The position numbers and the translations under genes were made by a program. Below are positions 24,662 through 36,987 of a stretch of 64,000 nucleotides of DNA, piece after piece (within the stretch, counting starts at the first letter, position 1; every line of letters starts with the position of its first letter). The notes under the pieces are model-generated. The model saw nothing but the letters and a program-made list of their open reading frames with translations. It did not search any database and was not told the DNA's origin. Source of the stretch: Dreissena polymorpha (taxonomy: Eukaryota; Mollusca; Bivalvia; Myida; Dreissenidae); contig NC_068361.1 of NCBI RefSeq assembly GCF_020536995.1, positions 107,289,489 through 107,353,488 of the forward strand, given 5' to 3'.

Positions 24662-27230
24662 ATGGGAAACGGCGGGAATGGCGGTAGTGGCGGCGGCGGC
24701 GGTGGTGGCGGTGGAGGCATGTTAGGGGGAGGGGCCGGAGGGGCCGGGGGCAAGGGAGTGAGCTCGTATATGTCAGTGGGGTGCCGTGTTCCGATGGAGG
24801 AAATATCCTGGCTAAATGCCCACATAAGATTTTCTCCACGTAAGTCGTGCTGTATACGAGTATGTTGTTTACGTTAAAAGAATTGCGTCTGTCTTGGCAC
24901 GTTTACATACATGCGATATGTATAAATTATAAGCTCACTTAAAGGTGTATATACTTTTGTTAAGGTATTTCGTGGTGTATGCAAGTATATTTTGTTAACG
25001 TATTGAATACAAAATTAAATTAGGTGTATGCAGAACGCAGAATTCATACATGATATACCTCTAAGGATACATGTAATATGGCTCAATGCAACTATAGTCG
25101 CATTATTTTATTTCCAAGTAAATAGAAAATGGAAAGTGTTTATGTTTTACTGTGTGCCTTTCCGACTAAATATGAATACAACATTAAGATCAATTAGTGT
25201 ACATTAAAATTACATTATATTTACATAGCTTGATATTAGGACACAATTGCAAATTATAGTTAATTAAGTGCTTTTCGTTTGCAGCTTTGTAGTTACAGAG
25301 TTAATATATTCCTTTACAGTTAAAACATTAATAGTGTTGCATTAAGTTTGGAAGGTAAATTGTTTTACAAAATATGGTTGAACAATCGACAGTTAGTGGT
25401 TCACAGCTTGAGACGTTTTCGAGATGTGTTAAGTTGTGTTGAGGGGTATTGCAGTTTAAATATGATTTTATATACACAGTGTAGTTGTTTTCATCATAAC
25501 ACAACGGTTAAATCGACCTTATAAAATGGTGCCTGGTATTTAAATAAAAATATGTACATAAGGTAAATTAGTTTTTTATCAGTTTATGTTTGGAGGTACA
25601 TTATGTTAATCGAAATGAACTATGAAGTCATAATTTTCTTTTTAGATAATTAAGAAAAAAATGAATTTGATACCACTATATATTACATAACAGACTAGGG
25701 AGGCAACATACCACTATATATTACATAACAGACTATGTAGGCAACATACCACTATATATTACATAAGAGACTAGGGAGGCAACATACCACTATATATTAC
25801 ATAACAGACTAGGAAGGCAACATACCACTATATATTACATAACAGACTAGGGAGGCAACATGCCACTATATATTACATAACAGACTAGGGAGGCAACATA
25901 CCACTATATATTACATATCAGACTAGGGAGGCAACATACCACTATATATAACATAACAGACTAGGGAGGCAACATAACACTATATATTACATAACAGACT
26001 AGGGAGGCAGCATACCACTATATATTACATAACAGACAAGGGAGGCAACATACCACTATATATTACATAACAGACAAGGGAGGCAACATACCACTATATA
26101 TTACTTTACAGACTAGGGAGGCAACATACCACTATATATTACTTCACAGACTAGGGAGGCAACATACCACTATATATTACATAACCGACTAGGGAGGCAA
26201 CATACCACTATATATTACATAACAGACTAGGGAGGCAACATACCACTTTATGTTACATAACAGACTAGGGAGGCAACATACCACTATATATTACATAACA
26301 GACAAGGGAGGCAACATACCACTATATATTACATAACAGACTAGGGAGGCAACATACCACTATATGTTACATAACAGACTAGGGAGGCAACATACCACTA
26401 TTTGTTACATAACAGACAAGGGAGGCAACATACCACTATATATTTCATAACAAACTAGGGAGGCAACATACCACTTTATATTACATAACAGACTAGGGAG
26501 GCAACATACCACTTTATATTACATAACAGACTAGGGAGGCAACATACCACTATATATTACATAACAGACTAGGGAGGCAACATACCACTATATATTACAT
26601 AACAGACTAGGGAGGCAACACAATAAGTATCGTATTACATAACAGACTAGGGAGGCAACACAACACTATATATTACATAACAGACTAGGGAGGCAACATA
26701 CCACTATATATTACATAACAGACTAGGGAGGCAACATACCACTATATATTACATAACAGACTAGGGAGGCAACAAAACACTATATATTACACAACAGACT
26801 AGGGAGGCAACACAACAAGCATCGTATTACATAACAGACTAGGGAGGCAACACAACAAGCATCGTATTTTACCAATATTAAGTGCAAGTGCTCATGACGT
26901 CATTAAAAACTTTTCAAACGTCATACATCATATTGATTTCCGATGTAAAGCTAAGTCTTTGTGATTTTTTTAAATATTTGTTTATATTTTAAAATGGGGG
27001 CGTACAGCTACATGTATTTTAAACAGAAAAATCGTATATTCCCTATTCTTTTGTTTTATATCAGGCTTAGCAGAAATATACAAATAGCTCTTCAATCTTC
27101 GGCGTTATTTATTCTGAGCTTCACCTGATATATAGCAGAGCGATAGAACAGTAGCATGTTATTCTCTCTATTTATATGTGTTTGTATATTTACAGATCAA
27201 AGGTTCGATCATAACAATCCACACCGCTAA
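24662..27230 (+). CDS. Gly-rich small protein, gene I of the MGNGG family (two coding exons, 70 aa)
   Basis: Coding exon 1 is 24662-24839: MGNGGNGGS, ten glycines, MLGGGAGGAGGKG, then a mixed segment with SSYMSVGCRVPMEEISWLNA. Donor CAC|GTAAGTC, phase 1. Exon 2 is 27196-27230 after the acceptor TATATTTACAG and adds QRFDHNNPHR and TAA. An acceptor (TTTCAACAG) about 26 bases before the ATG and a donor at 24051 imply an untranslated first exon. The N-terminal 19 residues are identical to gene IV at 52009, while the half after the Gly run is unrelated. No signal peptide, transmembrane segment or known domain, and function is unknown. The 2.36-kb intron contains a 38-bp satellite. Confidence comes from the matching architecture in three other copies. 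Confidence 0.65.
25667..26870 (+). repeat. 38-bp tandem satellite, about 31 units
   Basis: Unit: TACCACTATATATTACATAA followed by CAGACTAGGGAGGCAACA. Most units differ by 0-3 changes. Toward the 3' end a variant with CAATAAGTATCG or CAACAAGCATCG replacing the ACCACTATATA part appears. It lies wholly in the intron of gene I. There are no unique spacers, so it is not a CRISPR array. Confidence 0.97.
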
Positions 27231-27323
27231 CAGCATGCATTGCTCAAGTGGTCATCAGAGAAGCTTGACCGTTATCATTTTGAAATCAGAAACTTTGAGT
27301 TGTACATCTGTCATTTCGTGGTA

Positions 27324-27838
27324 TTAAAGGGGCCTTTTCACAGATTTTGGCATATTTTGAAGTTTGTCATTAAATGCTTTATATTTATAAATGTAAACAT
27401 TGGATCTTAAAAGCTCCAGAAAAAAATCAAGAATAAATTAAAACAAGGAAAAAAAAGTAGCCGGTACCAGGGCTCGAACCAGTGACCCCCGGAGTCATGG
27501 AGTTAGTCTGAAGTAAAACGCATTAGCCCTCTCGGCTATTCCGCCGAGCATACACAGCATTGGTATTTTATACCTTTTACAAGCAATCTTCGTAGTTTCG
27601 TAAATTTAAACGACAAAAACAGAACTCTCCAAATTATTCAATCGTTTCGCGTTGCAACGCTTTATAATTTTTAGGTTTTAAAATCGTCAAAGATACATAT
27701 AATGGCTATATTGGACTATGGTAAATGTTCAGTAATACGGTTTCCTCACAAATATCATAACTAAAACGAAAATTTGCGAATCTGAAACAACTTTTTTCAA
27801 TTTTGTCAATTTACCAAACCGTGAAAAGATCCCTTTAA
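27324..27838 (-). mobile_element. TTAA-flanked MITE with tRNA-like core, copy 1
   Basis: Ends TTAAAGGGGCCTTTTCAC and GTGAAAAGATCCCTTTAA are inverted repeats, each with TTAA at the border, as expected for a piggyBac-type target site. The core at 27457-27550 is tRNA-like on the minus strand. Length 515 bp, no protein frame. Same family as 39608, 44553, 55119 and 57717. Confidence 0.85.
27457..27550 (-). other. tRNA-like Pol III module inside the MITE
   Basis: Minus strand has an A-box-like stretch (ATAGCCGAGAGGGCTAATGC), a long variable arm and the B box GGTTCGAGCCC, ending in a run of T (A8 on the plus strand, 27449-27456). The long arm suggests a type II (Ser/Leu) ancestor. Not a functional host tRNA: the acceptor stem does not pair and the same module recurs in the other MITE copies. 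Confidence 0.7.
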
Positions 27839-30800
27839 GCACAATAAATTGTGAAATTCGCTGTGCATTTCATGTAATATTAATATGTATATAAGTGTAT
27901 GTTGATTTCTTTTATTATTTCTTGAGTATTATACGGTGATCTTGTATGTGATTAATAAAGCATACAGGTTAATCAGATCGAAATACAAAATTAATATAAA
28001 AAAATACGCTATACTTATTATGTAACCGTCCAATATTAAAAGGTGAGAATTCATACTATGAAGTTAAGCTGTTCAACGAACAGCAATAGTAAAATATTTG
28101 TATATGCCGATCATATGACAATAATTATGCAAAGATGTCGAGGTTTAATCACAACCATTCGTTTATATGACTTCAATATTTTACGAATCGTCACAAATTA
28201 TAATTTACATTCTAGTGTGTTCCGATCTGAACAATATATTGAAACGGTTAACGTACACACAATTCAGAATGTTTACTCTTTGTTTTATAATCATGTTTCT
28301 GACACATGGGCATTATATGCATTAGGTAGGTTAATCGTTTATTGAATACTCGTATGACCACTGATTGCAGCTTTCTGTTCCTGTGATTAAAATTTTACAA
28401 TAAATTGTATCTACTTATGAAAGTCGTGGGATGTGCTGGTCGAATTTGAATTTTTTTGAAACGCGGTACCATATAAGAATGTGAACGTATGTGAAAATAC
28501 AAAAACCACGTACTCTATAACGCGTAAAACGCACTATAATTATAAGTAACATATCGACCATCTGTTGTAAAAGAATCATAGTTGCAAAGGCCTTTTGATG
28601 GAGTCAATAAACAAGATTTGAAAAGGTAAATTTTCATAAAATAAGTTTTTAGCGAGAAGAATATTCCTAGAAAATAGTCAATACATTTAGTTTATTGAAG
28701 ATATCTTTACAGCATGTCAGATGATTTTAAATGCAAATATTGCTTAACGACGGACGAAACACGACGTGGGACGAGGAAAATGCAAACACAGTCTCACAGT
28801 GATATAGGGTTGTGCTGAAACGGTCTCGATATGAAAACATACAAACTCAAAAATATCCAAAATAAAAATGCCCGCTCCTGTTTGTTTTACAGGTGTTTTG
28901 AGCAAACAGTTTGCAGTGTTTATACTAGTAAAGTAAAATGAAGATTATCATTTAAAATACTATGAACAATGTAGAACATTAATAACTTAAAGCTTAAAGA
29001 TCCATAAACACTTCCCAATATAATTATGCTATATAAAACGTCCAACAAAAAAAGCACCATACGAAGGTTAATTACAATTGGAGACCCTTAAACCAAAAAT
29101 ACTAGTATAAAAACGTTTAAAAACAAATATTCTGATTTTTTTAGCATCTAAAAATAGTTCAACGATGCAATCTTTTTTCGTCTTACGGATGAGTCAGGAT
29201 CGGATTCATTCGGTTTGCGTTCATTGCATTATTTGGGGTGCCCTTGCCTTTGTTTTGCAATTAGGTCCGAGCGTTATTATAATAGATAACGAGCAACTCC
29301 AAATCATGGAAAAACTCGATTCTATACTTGACGCAGTTCAATTCAGCGATGTATTGCCCCACATTAACTTAAATTTATTACGTTCTCAATCCTTTTTTTC
29401 TGCTGAATCGCTAAGAGCAGGACATCCTCGCTTGAGCTCCGCTAATTAATTACAAAATGATCATTCACGACAATTACGTCATGCTTCCGACGCTGCCCGA
29501 AGCTTTTCTCGCGGTTGCTCGTAAATGTTTGTATATCTTCGGGGGAATTCAAATGAAATTTATTGAACCAAAAAAGAAAGGTTTTTTACGCAATATTGGT
29601 TTATTTTGAGTTTTTATATATCTGTACAACTTTAAAATAAATGTTATCGTAAAGTCATAGTAACATATGATGCTCTGTTATATTACCAAATATTACAACT
29701 AGATAGTTGACTTTATCGGCGACTTGCTACGCGTGTGTACAATTTTGTTTTGCTTTACATTATTTTCAGAAATCCTCAAATGAGTCGAGATTCTAATACT
29801 TGTTAGTGGGATCCCACGAATATATTTTCATGGCATGGTCTCAGTTGTTGTGACAGCTCACGCTTTTGTCCTTTGAGAAAAATGTATGAATGGTACACAA
29901 ACTAGAACAACGTTTATTTTTAGAGCTCACGTAATCAATAATTAAATTGATATTCATACTGATGATATGTTTATTGCTTTGTTTTTTCATGTTCAGCACA
30001 GTTTGTATTAATACGGTCGATTAGCTTGCTGCTGATGCTGATGTTGTTACTGCTGCTACTTGTACCTGGACCATACTTCATACAAATTCTTGTAAATCTA
30101 TATGAATATTGTTGTTGTAGTATTTTTTATTTTTAAGCATTAAAAGTTATAGCTAAAAAGAACACATTTTGGCGAATCATAGTACGTTCTTAAAATGTTG
30201 GTGTTATGTAATTTATCCGCTTTAAATACATAAAAAGTTATACCCAAATAGAACACAACCTATGTTGCACAAAAAATCGGACCGCGGTACTCCATTTATC
30301 GGACAGAAACATTATAATGTATATTTAATGTACTACTATATAGGGATAATACACGTTTTCGAGGGCATGATCATCTGCGGGCGCTCGAAACATCCGTTCC
30401 TGCCGAGAAAATGTGTATTTTCGCTATTATTGCATAAACAAATCACACATACAAAAATAATTTTAAATAACATTGAAAACAATATGTTTTGTTCATTCGA
30501 CATCGACAAAATAATTTGATTATTTCAATACAGTTCAAGGTTGTGTTTTACATATGCCTCACTCGGTCATCATCCGAAATGACGAGGCTTTACCTTTGGA
30601 TAGGCAGTTTTCGATTTAAAATGTGTTTAAACAGTGGATTAATGCAAGGTTGAAATGCAGCCGCGCACAGTAAGAAATGAGGAATAATTTTGGAATTTAC
30701 AGCAGGAACGTTGAAGGTACATAAACACTTACATTTACAGCATAGCCTTTTAAAAGTGTTGAGTAAATAACCTTAACTTCATTGACGTTGCCGATAAAAT

Positions 30801-31149
30801 AAAGCTGTTGTCAGAGAGTGCAGATGGTATAACTTGAAAAGTGGATTGAAATAGTCATTATCACTGCATGCATGAGGAAACTGAAGCTTATTTAGTTCCC
30901 CATTTATGCTTGGAAAGTCGTCGAAGGCTGAAGAAGGGAAGTAACTGCGCGTGGACCAGATTATGGATATGAAAAACACATAACAGGGCTTGAACGGCAG
31001 GTGAATCGCATTGTTAATACACGATTTCTCCCGTTCAAGCCCTCCTTTTGCCAAGTTTCTGCACCCCGCCAGAGGGCATTATAGATAGAGTTTATGCAAT
31101 AATTGCATATATAGCTTGTTCTCTACAAATATCAAACAGTAAAAGCCGA
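27839..31149. other. No supported gene
   Basis: AT-rich, with a slightly GC-richer stretch at 29160-29530 that holds a 94-codon frame at 29165 with no recognisable domain and no splice context. Near 30988-31040 a short inverted pair (GGGCTTGAACGG and CCGTTCAAGCCC) is present within a 91-codon minus-strand frame that I also do not accept as a gene. Confidence 0.45.
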
Positions 31150-31580
31150 TGTTACAAAACGCATAGGGACATTATCAGAAAACACTTGTTAAAATAGCTT
31201 TTGGTTTCATATATTACTCATAATTACGGAATCCGGATAGGGCCTAGTTGATCATCGCGAGACAGTCGACAACTCAGTCGACAGTAAAGATTTTCTGCAT
31301 TTTTTTTCTAAAACCCAGCGCGATATACGACACTCAAATCTGGATTGTCGCATGTCGACTTCAAATGTCGAGTGTCATATCGTGCGTCGCTTGAATGTTG
31401 TGCGTCGACCTCGAAGCTTGGCATGCGACAATCAACTTGGCACTATCTGTATTCCGTACATAATTGAACTGTATAAGCTGTTCCTATTTTTAAGTTTTTC
31501 GTAGAGCGCTATTCAATCAATAAAGCGAAAGTTCAAGATGTAACCATACTTTACATTTGTATTGTCGGTGTATCAAAAGG
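31150..31580 (+). promoter_or_regulatory. Duplicate of the gene I 5' region, split by an insertion
   Basis: Left part (CGCATAGGGACATTATCAGAAAA then TATTACTCA, cut to its core GACATTATCAGAAAA) and right part (AGCTGTTCCTATTTTTA, GCGAAAGTTCAA, TTACATTTGTA, donor AAAG|GTAAGA at 31580/31581) match 23810-24051 in order. Between them, at about 31230-31450, is a CGAC/GTCGA-rich segment absent from gene I. The broken Gly-rich exon at 32049 follows at the expected distance. Confidence 0.6.
31230..31450. repeat. GTCGA-rich inserted segment
   Basis: Repeats of GTCGA/GTCGC motifs (CGCATGTCGACTTC, AATGTCGAGTGTC, TGCGTCGACCTCG). It interrupts the duplicated promoter block, so it probably inserted after the duplication. 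Its element family was not identified. Confidence 0.5.
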
Positions 31581-32048
31581 TAAGACCTATTAAATAAATA
31601 TATTTCATTTTAGTTATATTTACAAATACTATAACCGCATTATAAAAGTTGTTGTTGACAACTTTAGACATACATAAACTTTCATACTTGTTAGGTTAGA
31701 AGGTAGAGAAATGCAGTTTATTACTCGTGATAGTTTTTTCTTTACAGCTATACTTTCGTTTTGGAATCTTGGATAGTTTAACTGTATTTAACGTCTAGCG
31801 ATGCATTTCACTATTGACTGACGAGAGTATAATACGATTTTACGTTGAGGAGCTATAGTAACACACAGTACGTAGAATAAAAAAAAATATATATATATAT
31901 TTAAATGTGCATTTTTTATTTCACGTATATTTTACAGACTTTAATAGTTTTTAGTGTTAAATAATTTAGAATTTAAAGACACGTAACAAGAATACACGTT
32001 ATGATGAAGGATTTCTTTGTGAAGGGTATTCGATAATTTGAGTCGCGA

Positions 32049-32330
32049 AATGGTAAATGGTGAAAACGGAAGAATTAAAGGTGGAGGGCTAGGAGGTGGT
32101 AGACAATTTGAAGGTGGCAGTGGTGGTGAATCCTTAGTAGTGGAGGCAGTGTTAGAGGCGGTGGTGGAAGTCTCTGCAAAGGTGGTGGCTGCGGAGGCGA
32201 TCTTTTGCGCCAAGGAAACAATGTGGACTCTTTGGGGGAAACGGACAAATGAAAAATGATGTTCTTGAAGGAAAGGGCAAAATATGGTGAACGATGTGAT
32301 AAAAGGCATGGTAGAAAGTTCAGTGGAAGC
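32049..32330 (+). pseudogene. Frameshifted Gly-rich paralogue
   Basis: ATG at 32049 starts MVNGENGRIKGGGLGGGRQF then EGGSGGES, aligned with MGNGGNGG of the family (ATGGTAAATGGTGAAAACGG against ATGGGTAACGGGGGAAACGG). After ES the Gly-rich reading continues in a second frame (SSGGSVRGGGGSLCKGGGCG) and then in a third (CGLFGGNGQMKNDVLEGKG), which resembles LLFGGNGGQGGNGRDDALKK of gene II. At least two frameshifts are therefore needed to explain it. There is no good acceptor just before the ATG. The upstream duplicated promoter block is intact enough to recognise. I call it a decayed copy, possibly still transcribed. Confidence 0.6.
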
Positions 32331-33311
32331 GACGGTACGGACGTTGAAGTGGGACATAACGTAAGAGGTGAAAAAGATGACAGAGGATGGTCGTTAAAGC
32401 AATGTTTATATCAATACATATATAAATATATATTTTATTTATATAAATATATATAATAATATAAATAATAATAATATATTTTATTTATTTATTTATGTAT
32501 TTACATACATATTACATATCGTTACTATAATTAGTAACAAAACGGCGAGCCGTTATTCGTATCTAGCGGGCCAATATAATTTATATCGGACCGATTAGCC
32601 GGGCCGATTTTTCATATCAGACAAGAATGTGATCGCGCGGATTATACAGAAAGAATGGAGTCCACATTCCGTCTTAGCCACCCTGTGATAAATTAAATTA
32701 AGCCACAACACAACATAGGAATCGAACATAATATTATAACATAGCACACACTTTTGATAATACAAATATCGATTGAAACTGAAATTCGACTGTACATTAA
32801 ATGGATGCCTCGTTGTGTGCTTTAACAAGATTCGTCTAACAGCAATCTTTCCGAAACGTAGGACCGTTGGACAAGTCCGTTAAAAAGCTCGTCGGTCTTC
32901 CAGATTGTCTGTCTTTTACGGACCGAATGTCCGGTAAATATTTGATTCGCATGGAGGTTAATATTTCACACGATAACACGTTCAAAACAGTTTTTAAATT
33001 AAAACATCGATATTAAAATAGCGCAGCGAACTTATGAATATTCATGCAGTTGTGTTCTCTCATAGCCTCGCGATATTGTTATGTTAATAGTGAAACAAAG
33101 AACTGCGCGTTTATTGGGGCAATGGGCCGATACTAAAATCAGCATATATGGTTCCATACATTCGTTATTTGCACCGCAAAAGCAGGAAAACATAGGCCGC
33201 GCTGTGTTTTGACATCTTATCAAGGACTCTTCGCAAATGTAACAACAGTGGATTAACGAAATTTGCCCAATATGCCTTGTTTGGTCAAATGTTTTTCTGT
33301 CTGGTAAATAG

Positions 33312-33455
33312 AGAATAATAGTTTAGTGTTGATTATAGATCAGGTTTATCATGCGAGGCTTAGAAAACAAAAAGCACGAGCCTCGGCGATTGCTTTTTCG
33401 TTTTCGTGCCAAGCATGATAAACCTGATCTATAATCAGCACTAACCTATTATTCT
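33312..33455. mobile_element. Hairpin MITE, 144 bp
   Basis: Arms AGAATAATAGTTTAGTGTTG and TGATTATAGATCAGGTTTAT at the left return as the reverse complement at 33413-33455 with two mismatches. The loop contains AAAGCACGAGCCTCG. No coding sequence. Confidence 0.85.
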
Positions 33456-33910
33456 ATTAATCCCACTTTTTATTCATTAAACCTTTTTTATTTTAACAAA
33501 TTTACTTTTCATGAGTGTTTGTCGTATTTTGATAATGACTGTAGTGTTACCAAGGCCTGTGTATTACTCCGCGTCCCAAAAATAACCGCTGATCAAATAA
33601 TCATTTATTAAATCAGAATATCGTTGTGTGACAAAGAGTCGTGCGTTACTAATTACAATTTTATTCATATTGAAGTACAAATCTAAAAGTTTTATAACAT
33701 CAATATAGCATTTAGTTGATTTATACAAGGACCTAAATTTGTCTACAACGTAGCCTAACAACGTAGCACGAGCCGCTGATAGTAGATGAAATTTAATCAA
33801 CAGGGCTTTAATCAACCGAATTCGATGTAAAAGTGGGATAAAATGTTTTTCGGTCTAGTAAAATGTCAAAATTTACAAGACTATATGTGTAAATTTCGGT
33901 TAAGGACCTA

Positions 33911-34062
33911 AATAGTATGATATGTGATTAAGACAATAATACATCTATAATCGGCCCTAGCCGCATTAGGACACTCGGGCCGTTATGTCGACAGCGGGCC
34001 GATTATAGACGTCCTTCCCGGCTCTGCCGTGTATTATCGTTTATATTACATATCATACTATT
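33911..34062. mobile_element. Palindromic GC-centred MITE
   Basis: Outer arms AATAGTATGATATGTGAT and ATATCATACTATT; inner arms carry AATACATCTATAATCGGCCC and GGGCCGATTATAGACGTCC, with GGCTCTGCCGTGTATTAT at the right. The same GC-rich core recurs at 34884-34989. Confidence 0.7.
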
Positions 34063-34883
34063 GTGTTCCGTCATTAATTTTTATGACAGAACCAGCTTTC
34101 CGTACTTTTATTTTCATTAAATAATTACGCAATTAATGAGGTTTCTTATTTAACGTTATTTCTGTGATGAAACACATCAGTTTTAGCTGAACTGTCTGGA
34201 TTTAAGAGACAACAATTCAGACGTGGAGTGTTAATTTGTTTTTATTTAGCAGTTAGATCTTTTTTAAGCATCAAACGAATCCAAAACGTATTTCGGAGTG
34301 TGTGTTTGTCATGCATAATTTAAATATGAAAAAAAATGTTATCGCTACGACAAGACATTGGATTTCGTAAATCGTATTTTTTCTCGGACAGTGATTAGCA
34401 TTCGATTCAATGGTTAAAAAGTGTGGTTTAAAATCAATATTGATAAACAGATGCATTAACAGAAAACGGAATTGCAAATCGTTGTTATTTTATAATTATG
34501 AGCATCTAATAAAAGTTGTCAACGAGGTAAGTGTAATTTTTACTAAAATTTGTGCTGTTTGATGAATTATGTTAAAGCTGATATAGAGGCATCAATCAAA
34601 TGTACAAAAGAGTTTCAGTTTCAATCGATAGTTGTATTATCGGAATTGTGTGCTACGCGTCATTATCTTTGATTCTTTCGTTGAGTTGTGGCTAAATTTT
34701 ATTGATCATCTTTGGCTAAGAATGTGGATGCCATTTTGTTCAGTTTGAGCCGCGTGACCCCATTCTTTTCAGATATGAAAAATCGGCGGGCCCATATTAT
34801 TTATATTAACCCGCATTATAACAAGAACGGCCCGCTCGCGACGTTATATTGTTACTATTTATAGTAACGGTATGTAATATATA

Positions 34884-34989
34884 AACGATAACACACGGCA
34901 GAGCTGGATCGGACGTCTAAAATCGGCCCTAGCCGCATAATCACCCCGATTATAGAAGTCCGGCCCAGCTCTGCCGTGTATTATTGTCG
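34884..34989. mobile_element. Palindromic GC-centred MITE, second copy
   Basis: ACACACGGCAGAGCTGG, then CGGACGTCTAAAATCGG at the left; CCGATTATAGAAGTCCGG, then CCAGCTCTGCCGTGTATTAT at the right, in reverse complement. Shares its core with 33911-34062. Confidence 0.75.
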
Positions 34990-36987
34990 AAGTAAAATGT
35001 TGTTCAATTTTACGAAGAACACTTTCTAAATGTTATATTTTCTGTTATTTCCCAATTCAGATCTTTAAACATGGCCATGTCTATGTTTTCTGTCCCTGTT
35101 TCCTAACAATTGTATTATTATTTTGTTTTACTTATTTAAAAAAAATGCAACTAAAAATACGATTAGTTTCATTATGTATCAAAACGACTGCTGTATACTT
35201 AAACTTTTTTGTTTGCTACATGTGTATCAATATACTTACTTTTAAATCGGCTACGTATTTTGGAGACAGAACCATGCTGTAGCATTTAAAACCTCTCAAA
35301 ATGACATACCATACCAACTATAATTATTATTTAAATGAAACTATGGAACTACATTCATTACATAACAGGGTCAGCTTTGATTGAACCTTCTGGTTAAGCG
35401 TTGTTATTATGTTGTTTTTGTTTTGATATTGAGTACCGTATTTGAAGTATTTGTTACCGAAATAGATTAAACTTTGAATGGGCTTGTTCAAAGGTTTTAA
35501 AACCGACAATTTTAACAATTAAAAAAGGTTTAAAAATTTAAAGAATAATTTTAATATATGGGAAACGTAACCATACGGGCGTAGCAATTGTAACTGTGAA
35601 TATGTGTTGGTGTACTACTATCATCCGTTGCAATTGGTATACACTATCCCTTTATCTAAACACTATGCGATAACATGTTCTGTCCTTTGTGGGTAAATTT
35701 TTAACACATTACACTCGTGTTAACGTATAACATCATTAAAAATCTCCTCTGCATTTGAGTAAGATTTGAAAACCGAAGACAGAAAGTCAAATTAATAGTG
35801 TTTGAAGAAAATGAATGTTCAGCTAGACCTTAAGGACAGAAACCGCATTATGACATAAGGTACACGACAGACGACTTATTTCTAATTCAATAGTTGCACA
35901 TAAGCATTAGACATGACGTTTAACGCATCAATTTCATACAATTGGTAAAACTAGGGTCGCAGTTTTTGACTCAACACGATTTGCATGATATTTGTAGTTT
36001 TTCTTTTACTTCTCTACTATGCGATACCAGTAACGTCCATACAATGCTCGCATACAAATTGATGTGGAACCATTTCATTTATTAAACCAACTTAGAAAAT
36101 TAAGAAAAACAGCCACAACATCAACTTGTAATAGTTATACAATATAACATATTGTTGCTATAAAAAGTAGCATTATGCCAAAGGCCATCCTGCCGTTATG
36201 CCGGTATCAGGTCGATTATAGATAGCGCAGCCGTTTGTTTTTACTATTCGTTAAATGTTCTTTTTATTAATAACGACACATTTCGTCCTTATGCTACTTT
36301 GATACTTGTAAACACGTTAAATATACATATTAACTTATACCAAATGTGGTCTGTTTGTGCGTCAAATGAAAAAGTCTTTATTAAGGCTGTACAAATAAAC
36401 ACAGACAATAAATACGTTTTCTATTAGGGAATACGGACAGTAGTTTACAAGCTTCGTAAGAGAAAGGTTTGACACAATGAACGTTATCTATCTTAATGTT
36501 TATTTGAGTTCTGGATTTTCAATCCGTGCATTCAAATTTTACTGGTAAGAACTGTTGTATCTTAATAGCATTTCAAATATAAATACAACTTACATGTGAC
36601 ATATATTATCAACGTGCAAAAGTTTTTCGAATTTCGGGTTTGCAACAGTAGCGGAGGGTATCAAAGTCAACTTAAATACAAATTAAAAACAAGGTCCTTT
36701 TTAAAATACAAAACAAAATAAAAAAGAACTAATATATGGTTTATATAATGTATGCTTTTATCACATGCGATACACTGTTTCCCATGTAATATAACCATTA
36801 CATATATTTTATCCTTCACATGTGTAATATACTTTTTAAGAGTTTTCAATGGCTTAGTTTTCGTTTATTGACCAATCGCATTATTGTTATTTTGCTGAAA
36901 TGACGTTGCAACGTCAAATGACGTCACGAACTGTAAACAACATTCGGAATTTATAATTATGTTTGCATAAATATTTCTTCAATTTGC
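34990..36987. other. No gene seen
   Basis: AT-rich without supported exons. A degraded fragment of the GC-centred palindrome (GTTATGCCGG, GTCGATTATAGAT) is at about 36190-36225. Confidence 0.5.

Larger units (their letters stand above)
32506..34883. repeat. Inverted repeat pair (about 105 bp arms) enclosing 2.2 kb
   Basis: 32506-32625 and the reverse complement of 34774-34883 share ATATTACATA-C, GTTACTATAA-TAGTAAC, GCGGGC/GCGGGT, TATAATTTATAT and GCCGATTTTTCATATC. The interior contains two further palindromic elements. It could be one element with nested insertions or two independent inverted insertions. Confidence 0.55.

Noticed and set aside
24622-24839. Proline-rich minus-strand frames opposite the Gly exon of gene I
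   Set aside because: Antisense shadows of GGN codons; the plus strand has the ATG, acceptor, phase-1 donor and paralogues.
25667-26870. CRISPR-like array
   Set aside because: Repeats are contiguous with no unique spacers, and the context is eukaryotic intron.
29165-29449. 94-codon open frame
   Set aside because: No domain, no splice sites, no paralogue in the window; composition gives no support.
30779-31054. 91-codon minus-strand open frame
   Set aside because: Overlaps a short inverted repeat and has no recognisable domain or splice context.
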